Shown in pieces: positions 19,139 to 26,944 of a stretch of DNA of 64,000 nt (position 1 is the first letter of the stretch; the number at the start of each line of letters is the position of its first letter). The DNA comes from Bacteroidia bacterium (lineage in GTDB: Bacteria > Bacteroidota > Bacteroidia > SpSt-205), in NCBI GenBank assembly GCA_025059535.1, contig JANXCX010000019.1, forward strand, positions 132,363-196,362. Direction: 5' to 3'. The notes below the pieces were generated by a model that saw nothing but the letters and a program-made list of their open reading frames with translations, had not been told where the DNA came from and did no database searches. Both the position numbers and the translations under genes were made by a program.

Positions 19139-22100
19139 ATGCTGACATGGCTTGTGCGCCTTTTTGGCAGTAAGCGGGAGAGGGATATCGCGCGTCTGCG
19201 CCCTATAGTGGCAGAAATCAATCGGATTTATGCCAGCCTGCGGGATCTCTCGGATCAAGCCCTGCGTGAAAAGACATTTGAATTACGTGCTAAAATACAA
19301 GCCGCCATAGCCCCCCTGGAAGCCGAGCGTCAGCGTACTGAATCGGCTATCCAAGAAGCTATTCTGAGCGGAGACATCCACGCACAGACCGAGCTCTTTT
19401 CCAAGCTGGATAACCTGCGCCTAGAACGTAATAAAGCCTTAGAAGCGGTGCTGAAACAGCTTCTGCCGGAAGCCTTTGCCATCGTGCGCGAAACTGCCCG
19501 CCGCCTCACGGAACATAAGCAGCTCGTCGTCCCTGCTACCGACTGGGACTACGAGATGGCCCAGAAGTACGGCCACATACGCATAGAAGAGGGCCAGGCT
19601 ATATGGCCAAATGTATGGAAAGTGCGCGGCCATGAACTAGAATGGAACATGATCCATTACGATGTGCAGCTTATGGGGGGTATCGTCCTCCATGAGGGTA
19701 AGATAGCGGAAATGGCTACTGGTGAGGGCAAAACGCTTGTAGCTACCCTCCCCGCCTACCTAAATGGCCTTACAGGCCTTGGCATGCACATCGTAACGGT
19801 CAATGACTACCTGGCTAAGCGCGACGCCGAATGGAATGGTCCGCTCCTTGCCTTCCACGGTTTGCGCGTGGACTGCATAGACTACTACGAGCCGCACTCC
19901 GAAGGGCGCAAGCGTGCCTACCAGGCCGACATCACCTACGGAACGAATAATGAATTTGGCTTTGACTACCTGCGCGATAATATGGTAATGGCCCCCGAGC
20001 AGATCGTACAACGGGAGCACCATTACGCTATAGTGGACGAAGTGGACTCGGTTCTAATTGACGAGGCGCGCACACCCCTTATCATCTCCGGCCCAGTTCA
20101 GTATAGCGACCATCACCTCTATCAGCAATTCAAGCCTCTCATTGAACGCCTCGTAAATGATCAGCGCCGATTGAGCCAGGAATTTCTCCAAAAAGCTAAA
20201 AAGCTCATCAAAGAAGGTAAGACTAAGCCCGAGGAAGGCGGAAAATATCTTCTGCGTATTCAACGCACTACGCCTAAGTATCGGCCTTTTCTCAAGTACC
20301 TCGCCGAGCCGGGCATAATGCCTCTCCTGGAAAAAGCCGAGGCTTTTTACCTCCAGGATAACGCCCGCCGCATGCCTGAAGTGGATGAGGAACTCCTTTT
20401 CGTAGTGGATGAAAAGAATCACTCCGTAGACCTTACGGATAAGGGGATTGAACGCGTGGCGCAGTATGGAGAGGATCCCGGGCTTTTTACCCTGCCCGAC
20501 TTGGCCAGTGCCTTATCCGAGATAGATGGCGACTCTACCTTAGCCCCTCAGGAAAAAGCCGCCCGGAAAGAGGCAATCTACCGAAGCTATGCCGAAAAAG
20601 CCGAAAAGCTCCACGCCATCCAGCAGCTTCTGCGCGCCTATGTGCTCTATGAGCGGGATGTAGATTATGTCGTACTAAATGGGCAGGTGCTTATCGTAGA
20701 TGAGCACACTGGGCGTATCCTGCCGGGCCGCCGTTACTCCGAGGGCCTCCATCAAGCAATAGAAGCCAAGGAAGGCGTAAGTATAGAAGGTGCTACGCAA
20801 ACCTGGGCTACCATCACCCTCCAGAATTACTTCCGCATGTACCACAAGCTGGCCGGGATGACGGGCACGGCCGAGACCGAAGCCAAAGAATTTTATGACA
20901 TCTACAAATTGGATGTGGTCGTGATTCCCACGAACAAACCCGTTATCCGAAAGGACTACGATACCATCCTCTTTCGCACCCAACGGGCCAAGTATAACGC
21001 CATCATAGAGGAAATTAAGCGCCTGCACGCCGAAGGGCGCCCTGTGCTGGTAGGTACTACGTCGGTAGAGACCTCGGAGCTTTTGAGCCGCATGCTGAAA
21101 ATGGCTGGAATCCCCCATAACGTCTTGAATGCCAAGCACCATGAGCGCGAAGCGGAAATTATAGCCCAGGCTGGGCTCAAAGGGGCCGTTACCATCGCCA
21201 CAAATATGGCTGGGCGGGGTACGGACATTCGTCTTGGACCAGGGGTAGCGGAGCTGGGTGGCCTGGCCGTTATCGGCACCGAACACCACCAGGCGCGCCG
21301 CATTGACAATCAGTTACGGGGGCGCGCCGGACGCCAAGGCGACCCCGGCACCTCCCAGTTTTTCGCCTCCATAGAGGATGACCTCCTCCGCCTCTTCAAC
21401 TACGAGCGCCTCAGCAAATGGATGGATTTCCTCAAGTTCAAAGAAGATGAATCCATCCAGGACCGCATGGTTACCCGCACCATCCAAAATGCCCAAATGC
21501 AAGTAGAGCGCAATCACTTCGGAATTCGTAAGCGGCTCCTGGAGTATGATGAGGTAATGAATCACCAGCGAAAGGCCATATATGCCCGTCGGCGCAGTGC
21601 CCTCTTTGGCGACCGTCTGCAAGTAGACCTCTCTAACATGCTGTATGACCTCTTAGTAGCCCTCGTAAGCCGCTACTCTAAGCCTGAAGATGCTGAAGCC
21701 CTAGCGGTAGATTGCGTGCGTACCCTGGCCTTCCTTCCGCCAATCACCCCAAAGGATTTAGAGCCCTTTCAAGTAGAGCGTATCGCCACCCACCTGCACA
21801 AAATGGCCTACGACTTCTACCGAAGCAAAAAAGAGCGCATCAATAAGCTGGTCCACGAGCACACCACGGCTCTCCTCAAGCAATTTCCCGATGCCCAGTG
21901 GCTTCAGATAGATTTCACTGATGGTACGATGCGCCTGCCAGTAGTCGTCTCAATTCCCGAGATTATCCGCACTCAAGGTTGGAGCACCTTTGCGGAAGTA
22001 GAAAAAATAGTTACGCTCAGTCAGATAGACAATCTGTGGGTGGAGCACCTGCGGCAGCTGGATGATCTGCGTCACAGTGTCCAGACTGCAGTATATGAGC

Positions 22101-22444
22101 AAAAAGACCCCCTTCTGGTCTATAAGTTTGAATCCTTCAAGCTCTTTCAGCAGATGCTCGACAGGCTCAATCAGCAGGTATGGAGTCTGCTTTTCCGTTT
22201 AGAAATTTATGAGGAGCGGCAGGCGGCGCGAAAGCAGCGGCCAGAGCGGGATTTGTCGCGCCTGCGGGCACGTCAGGCCGAGGACTATTACTTTAGCGCG
22301 CTTCCCACGCCGAGCTCTGCAGTACCTGAGTATGCGGGTGCGCCGGCAGCGGTAGCTACGGAACCAGCGGAAAGTACGCCTCCCCTTTCCCGCCGAGAGC
22401 GTCGTGCCTTAGAAAGGCAGCAGCGTAAAAGAAAGACCCGCTAA
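19139..22444 (+). CDS. secA: Preprotein translocase ATPase SecA (no C-terminal zinc-binding motif)
   Basis: MATGEGKTLVATLPAYLNGL, VDEVDSVLIDEARTPLIISGP, TNMAGRGTDIRLGPGV, RGRAGRQGDPG. Confidence 0.97.
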   Translation: MLTWLVRLFGSKRERDIARLRPIVAEINRIYASLRDLSDQALREKTFELRAKIQAAIAPLEAERQRTESAIQEAILSGDIHAQTELFSKLDNLRLERNKALEAVLKQLLPEAFAIVRETARRLTEHKQLVVPATDWDYEMAQKYGHIRIEEGQAIWPNVWKVRGHELEWNMIHYDVQLMGGIVLHEGKIAEMATGEGKTLVATLPAYLNGLTGLGMHIVTVNDYLAKRDAEWNGPLLAFHGLRVDCIDYYEPHSEGRKRAYQADITYGTNNEFGFDYLRDNMVMAPEQIVQREHHYAIVDEVDSVLIDEARTPLIISGPVQYSDHHLYQQFKPLIERLVNDQRRLSQEFLQKAKKLIKEGKTKPEEGGKYLLRIQRTTPKYRPFLKYLAEPGIMPLLEKAEAFYLQDNARRMPEVDEELLFVVDEKNHSVDLTDKGIERVAQYGEDPGLFTLPDLASALSEIDGDSTLAPQEKAARKEAIYRSYAEKAEKLHAIQQLLRAYVLYERDVDYVVLNGQVLIVDEHTGRILPGRRYSEGLHQAIEAKEGVSIEGATQTWATITLQNYFRMYHKLAGMTGTAETEAKEFYDIYKLDVVVIPTNKPVIRKDYDTILFRTQRAKYNAIIEEIKRLHAEGRPVLVGTTSVETSELLSRMLKMAGIPHNVLNAKHHEREAEIIAQAGLKGAVTIATNMAGRGTDIRLGPGVAELGGLAVIGTEHHQARRIDNQLRGRAGRQGDPGTSQFFASIEDDLLRLFNYERLSKWMDFLKFKEDESIQDRMVTRTIQNAQMQVERNHFGIRKRLLEYDEVMNHQRKAIYARRRSALFGDRLQVDLSNMLYDLLVALVSRYSKPEDAEALAVDCVRTLAFLPPITPKDLEPFQVERIATHLHKMAYDFYRSKKERINKLVHEHTTALLKQFPDAQWLQIDFTDGTMRLPVVVSIPEIIRTQGWSTFAEVEKIVTLSQIDNLWVEHLRQLDDLRHSVQTAVYEQKDPLLVYKFESFKLFQQMLDRLNQQVWSLLFRLEIYEERQAARKQRPERDLSRLRARQAEDYYFSALPTPSSAVPEYAGAPAAVATEPAESTPPLSRRERRALERQQRKRKTR

Positions 22445-23472
22445 GGCGTCTCAAAGAGGGAGGGCTGCCCTCCACGACGAAAGCGGCTCAGGTCATACGC
22501 AGGCATAGGCGGGGCTGTAGAATAGTAGCGCGCTAGCCCCGCCTGAAAGGTTTGCTGAATAGCCTCCGCCAAAGGGCCGCTCCCTTGAAGGCGCCGCCCC
22601 CACTGGCTGTCCCCCAGCTGCCCCCCATGACACGCCGCAATTTGCCGCAAAACCTTCTCCGCCCGGTCAGGAAAGTAAGTACGCAGCCAAGTAGCAAAGA
22701 TTTCCGCTATGGCGCCATTGAGGCGTACAATAGTATAAGCCGCCGTGCGCGCGCCAGCTGCTCGCGCCGCAGCCATAATAGGTAAGAGCTCATCCGCATT
22801 AAGGCCAGGAATAAGAGGGGCTACCATTACCCCTACGGGCACGCCCGCCGCCGTAAGCCGCTGAATTACCTCTAAGCGTCGCGCCCCTGTCGCCGTACGC
22901 GGCTCCAGCCGCTGGCGCAGCGTCTCCCGCAGGGTAGTTACGCTAATATACACATGCACCAGATTCAGCCGACTCAGCTCCGAAAGAATATCTATATCCC
23001 GCAGGATAAGGGCACTCTTCGTGATTATACACACTGGGTGGCGAAACTCCAAAAGCACTTCTAAAATTTGGCGGGTAAGGCGAAAATCCCGCTCCAGAGG
23101 CTGATAGCAATCAGTATTTCCAGCCAGCATGATCGGCTGCGGGCGCCACTTCGGATCGCTCAGCTGCGCCCGCAAAAGCAACACCGCATTCTCCTTGACC
23201 AGAATTTTCGTCTCAAAATCTATCCCCGCCGAGAAGCCCCAGTACTCGTGGCTATTGCGCGCATAGCAGTAGATACATCCATGCTCGCAGCCCGCATAAG
23301 GGTTCATGGAATACACTAGGGGTAAATCTGGGCTGTCTATAACATTGACGATTCGGCGGGCTTTAACGCGAATCACCTGGATAGGAGCTGAATCGGGCGC
23401 TAAGGCAGCCTCGTAGGCGTAGGCTAGGGGATCAAATCGGTTGGGGGGATTATGACGGGCCCCGCGCCGCAC
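22441..23472 (-). CDS. SPL/PA0069-family radical SAM protein
   Basis: YSMNPYAGCEHGCIYCYARNSHEYWGFSAGIDFETKILVKENA. Confidence 0.9.
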   Translation of the reverse strand: MRRGARHNPPNRFDPLAYAYEAALAPDSAPIQVIRVKARRIVNVIDSPDLPLVYSMNPYAGCEHGCIYCYARNSHEYWGFSAGIDFETKILVKENAVLLLRAQLSDPKWRPQPIMLAGNTDCYQPLERDFRLTRQILEVLLEFRHPVCIITKSALILRDIDILSELSRLNLVHVYISVTTLRETLRQRLEPRTATGARRLEVIQRLTAAGVPVGVMVAPLIPGLNADELLPIMAAARAAGARTAAYTIVRLNGAIAEIFATWLRTYFPDRAEKVLRQIAACHGGQLGDSQWGRRLQGSGPLAEAIQQTFQAGLARYYSTAPPMPAYDLSRFRRGGQPSLFETP

Positions 23473-23477
23473 TAGCT

Positions 23478-24935
23478 CTACTCCCCTTGACCTTTAGAAA
23501 AGCCTTCTACCCCATCAAAAAGATAGAGGTTCTCCATTTTGATAAACTCCAGCCCCGCTTTCTGGTAAGCCTGAAGGGCCTGAATTATGACGTCTGAAGA
23601 GAGGGGCGCGCCAGTGGCGGACATCAGGCGCGTGCGCCAGTGATCTACCAGGAAGGTCTCCTCTAGCGTTTGAGGCCAGACCGCTGTACCGCGGTTGGAG
23701 ATCATCGTAAGCTTGAGCGTAGGCGGGAGGACGGCCTGAATCTTTTGGGCCAGTTCATTCGGATGGCCAGGCGTCCAGTTCACGAAAATATCTACGCCGA
23801 TTAGCTCTTTCTTCGGAGGTTTAGGGCGCGTATACGCCGGGATAGTGAGCACTCGAGCAGGGCCACCTTCTTGCGTGTAGCGCACGGCCTTTAGGGTTTC
23901 CGGCTGCTTGCCCAGATTCCGCACTACGGCTTCGGCAAACTCCTTAGTACCTACTTTAGCGCGCGAGAAGCCTTCCCGATAGATGTCGTAGGTGTGGTAG
24001 CCTTCCTCAATAGTGCGCAGCCAGGCGTTGTGCACCCTCTCAGCTACTTCAGGCTGGCCAATATGCACCAGCATCATGATGCCTGCATGCAGTAAGCCGG
24101 AAGGGTTAGCCAAGTTTTGCCCGGCTCGGCGCGGCGCCGATCCATGAATCGCCTCAAACATAGCCACCGAAGGGCCAATATTAGCCGACCCCGCCAAACC
24201 CACCGAACCCGCTATCTGAGCCACCATGTCCGAAAGAATGTCCCCGTAGAGGTTGAGGGTAACTACTACATCAAACTGCTCCGGCGTATCCGCCAGCTTC
24301 GCCGTGCCAATATCTATAATCCAGTGCTCCTTCTCAATCTCTGGGTATTCCGCGCCGATTTCGTCAAATACCTTATGAAAGAGTCCGTCCGTTAGCTTCA
24401 TAATGTTATCCTTAGTCATACAGGTAACTTTCCGACGCCCATACGCCCGAGCGTACTCAAAGGCATAGCGAATAATGCGCTCACACCCTGGCTGCGTAAC
24501 CAGCTTAAGCACCTGATAAACCTCCGGCGTCTGGCGATGTTCTATGCCAGCGTATAGGTCTTCCTCATTTTCGCGAACGATTACGACGTCTAGGCCGGGA
24601 TACTTAGTTTCTATGAAGGGGTGGTAAGAGACGCAGGGACGCACGTTGGCGAAAAGGTTGAAGAGCTTACGGGTAGTTACGTTGAGGCTTTTATACCCCC
24701 CGCCCTGTGGCGTAGTAATAGGAGCTTTGTAGAAAACTTTCGTTGCCCGAATCGTCTGAATGGCCTCAGGGGTAATTCCAGCGGTATAGCCTTGAAGGTA
24801 GATTTTTTCGCCGATTTCTATGACGTGGGGCTCTATTTGGGCACCCGCTTCTTGAAGAATATGAAGGCAAGCGCTCATAATTTCGGGGCCTATGCCATCC
24901 CCATAGGCTACTGCGATAGGTACTTTACTGGCCAT
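23478..24935 (-). CDS. icd: Isocitrate dehydrogenase (long-form, isocitrate/isopropylmalate DH family)
   Basis: IAVAYGDGIGPEIM, VIVRENEEDLYAGIEHRQTPEV, NLYGDILSDMVAQIAGSVGLAGSANIG, HGSAPRRAGQNLANPSGLL. Confidence 0.88.
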   Translation of the reverse strand: MASKVPIAVAYGDGIGPEIMSACLHILQEAGAQIEPHVIEIGEKIYLQGYTAGITPEAIQTIRATKVFYKAPITTPQGGGYKSLNVTTRKLFNLFANVRPCVSYHPFIETKYPGLDVVIVRENEEDLYAGIEHRQTPEVYQVLKLVTQPGCERIIRYAFEYARAYGRRKVTCMTKDNIMKLTDGLFHKVFDEIGAEYPEIEKEHWIIDIGTAKLADTPEQFDVVVTLNLYGDILSDMVAQIAGSVGLAGSANIGPSVAMFEAIHGSAPRRAGQNLANPSGLLHAGIMMLVHIGQPEVAERVHNAWLRTIEEGYHTYDIYREGFSRAKVGTKEFAEAVVRNLGKQPETLKAVRYTQEGGPARVLTIPAYTRPKPPKKELIGVDIFVNWTPGHPNELAQKIQAVLPPTLKLTMISNRGTAVWPQTLEETFLVDHWRTRLMSATGAPLSSDVIIQALQAYQKAGLEFIKMENLYLFDGVEGFSKGQGE

Positions 24936-24942
24936 GTCCGAG

Positions 24943-24950
24943 CAAAGCTA
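24943..24950 (-). promoter_or_regulatory. -7 element TAGCTTTG of icd
   Basis: Exact TAnnTTTG, 7 nt before ATG 24935. Confidence 0.55.
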
Positions 24951-25517
24951 CGAAGATTTGAGCGCAAGTTGGATAAGGGTTATAGGGTTAGCGCTAGGGT
25001 CAAGTTGGAGGGCTTTGGCCAGGCGGTAATGGGCTTCTTGGGCCGTAAGGCCCAAGGCAAGCAGGGCTTCGTAAGCTTCCCCGTAGCTGGCGGTTCGGAC
25101 AGTGGTTAGGCGCTCCTTAAGGAGAGGCTTCAATTCCAAAAGCATCTGCTGGGCAAGCTTCTTACCTATACCGCGCACTTGACTAAGGGCTTCTACATCC
25201 TCAGCCTGCAGAAGCTGGAGGAACTGCTCTACAGAAAAAGTAGAAAGAATGTGGAGGGCACGCTGAGGCCCCAGACGCGGCACGCGCAAAAGGGCCAAGA
25301 AGAGTTTTTTCTCCTCCTCTTCCCGAAAGCCATAAAGCACGGGTTCGCCCTCCTCGCGCGGAAGAATCAGTACAGTGTGGAGCTTGAGGGGAAGATCCGC
25401 CTGGATAGAGGACACCAGCGAAAGCGGGACGCGCAAAAAGAGCCCTATATCTCCTACCTTCAGCACAAGGCCATGCGGATAGACCTGCGCCACCCGGCCT
25501 TCAACAAAGGCTATCAT
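24948..25517 (-). CDS. ruvA: Holliday junction branch migration protein RuvA
   Basis: MIAFVEGRVAQVYPHGLVLKVGDIGLFLRVP; LLRVPRLGPQRALHILS; LSQVRGIGKKLAQQMLLELK. Confidence 0.9.
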   Translation of the reverse strand: MIAFVEGRVAQVYPHGLVLKVGDIGLFLRVPLSLVSSIQADLPLKLHTVLILPREEGEPVLYGFREEEEKKLFLALLRVPRLGPQRALHILSTFSVEQFLQLLQAEDVEALSQVRGIGKKLAQQMLLELKPLLKERLTTVRTASYGEAYEALLALGLTAQEAHYRLAKALQLDPSANPITLIQLALKSS

Positions 25518-25544
25518 CGCTACAAAAGTGCGATGGAATTTATG

Positions 25545-25552
25545 TACCTTTG
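25545..25552 (+). promoter_or_regulatory. -7 element TACCTTTG
   Basis: Exact TAnnTTTG, 18 nt before ATG 25571. Confidence 0.5.
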
Positions 25553-25570
25553 TGCCCTAACTCACACACT

Positions 25571-26101
25571 ATGCGGTACGCACGGAGTTTAGTCGGACTA
25601 GCCCTTGTATGGGCTGTAGTTGGCTGCGCAAGCGGCCCGAGCGAAAACTTTAAAAATCAGGTAAGTGCCGAGCTGGCGGATCTCAAAAAAGCCCAAGACC
25701 AAGTAGCTAGCCTTAAAGCCGATGTAGGCCAGATCCAGAGCCCTCTGGACTCTCTCAAGCAAGCCTTGGGCAAGGTATGGAGCGATAAGGTGGAAAAAGA
25801 CAAAGACCTCGCGCCTCAGCTCAAGGAAGTAGGGGAAGAGGTGCAAAAGCTGACCAATGACCTCAATTCGGTGGAGGGCCAGCTGGGTAGTGCTATAACC
25901 GAAGCCGAGAGCTTCGCCAACGGCCTTGCCCAGCAAACTAAAGGGGATCAAGAACTCAAGCCCGAATGGGATAACCTAAAGAATAAGGTGAACCAGGCCG
26001 CCGGCCAGCTTGCTGGCCTTACGGAGCGGGCTACCCAGCTCAAACAGCGTGTCAGTAGCCTTACCGAGGCTATCCAGAAAAAGTACTCCGCCAAAAAGTA
26101 A
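25571..26101 (+). CDS. Coiled-coil lipoprotein, unknown function
   Basis: MRYARSLVGLALVWAVVGCAS lipobox followed by heptad-rich sequence. Confidence 0.7.
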   Translation: MRYARSLVGLALVWAVVGCASGPSENFKNQVSAELADLKKAQDQVASLKADVGQIQSPLDSLKQALGKVWSDKVEKDKDLAPQLKEVGEEVQKLTNDLNSVEGQLGSAITEAESFANGLAQQTKGDQELKPEWDNLKNKVNQAAGQLAGLTERATQLKQRVSSLTEAIQKKYSAKK

Positions 26102-26120
26102 GCCAAACTTCCCCTACCCC

Positions 26121-26163
26121 TTTAGGAAGCGTGGGCTTTAGCCTGCGCTTCCTAAATTTTTTT
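26121..26163 (+). terminator. Rho-independent terminator-like hairpin
   Basis: TTTAGGAAGCG ... CGCTTCCTAAA perfect 11-bp stem followed by TTTTTTT. Confidence 0.8.
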
Positions 26164-26170
26164 ATAGGGC

Positions 26171-26941
26171 ATGTCAATGATTTATCCTCGGCAGATCAAG
26201 GTAGGCTTCCTGATAGGACTCCTCCTAATAGAGAGTTGTACGCTGCGCAGCCGGGTTTTTCGCACGCCTTATGACAAAGAGCTGCGCCGCGCGTTGCGCC
26301 GCCAAAAGGGTGGATGGGTGATGCGTGGCTCTACCCAGCCTGCCCCTGCCCCCTCTGCCCCAGTTATACAACCCGACCAGTTCTTTCAGGTGGTCTTAGA
26401 ACTGCCTCAGGCCCTGGGGAAAGAAGAACAGCTCAGTATAGGTCTTCGGCTAGATACGCTGCGTATTTATGAGGACAGTTTGGCCTACCTACCTTGGACG
26501 GGTAGCATTAAGCTAGGCGGACTAACCGTAGATTCGGCCCAGGCGCTTCTGGAAGCCCGAGCCCAGCAAATCTTTCGCTTGGCTCGACTTCGGCTTTATC
26601 CCCTCTACCCTTATTACATCTTCGGTGAAGTAACCACGCAAGGGCGCCTTTTGCTGAATAGGCGTGAAATACCGCTTCTTGAAGTACTGGGACTTATGAA
26701 CTTTCCCACCTTCTCGGCTGATCTTAGTCGGGTCAAGGTAATCCGAGGCGCTAGGGTATATCTAATTGATGCGCGTGATGCCCAGACCGCCACAGGCGCC
26801 TTTATGCTTCAAACGGGAGATATCGTATATGTCCCCCCTCAGCCCCTTACGATTATTCGCACGGAGTTTCAAACTCTTAGTCTGGTCCTAAGTATTCTGC
26901 AGCTAGTTAACTTTGTCACTTTACTTACAGTCCTTTTTTGA
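26171..26941 (+). CDS. Polysaccharide export (Wza-like) lipoprotein
   Basis: LLIESCTLRSR lipobox; IKLGGLTVDSAQALLEARAQQ...YYIFGEVTTQGRLLLNRREIPLLEVLGL...GDIVYVPPQ. Confidence 0.85.
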   Translation: MSMIYPRQIKVGFLIGLLLIESCTLRSRVFRTPYDKELRRALRRQKGGWVMRGSTQPAPAPSAPVIQPDQFFQVVLELPQALGKEEQLSIGLRLDTLRIYEDSLAYLPWTGSIKLGGLTVDSAQALLEARAQQIFRLARLRLYPLYPYYIFGEVTTQGRLLLNRREIPLLEVLGLMNFPTFSADLSRVKVIRGARVYLIDARDAQTATGAFMLQTGDIVYVPPQPLTIIRTEFQTLSLVLSILQLVNFVTLLTVLF

Positions 26942-26944
26942 CTC

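Noticed and set aside
19439-21622. Several antisense ORFs (up to 204 aa) opposite secA
   Set aside because: Shadow ORFs of a conserved gene; translations look low-complexity and match no family.
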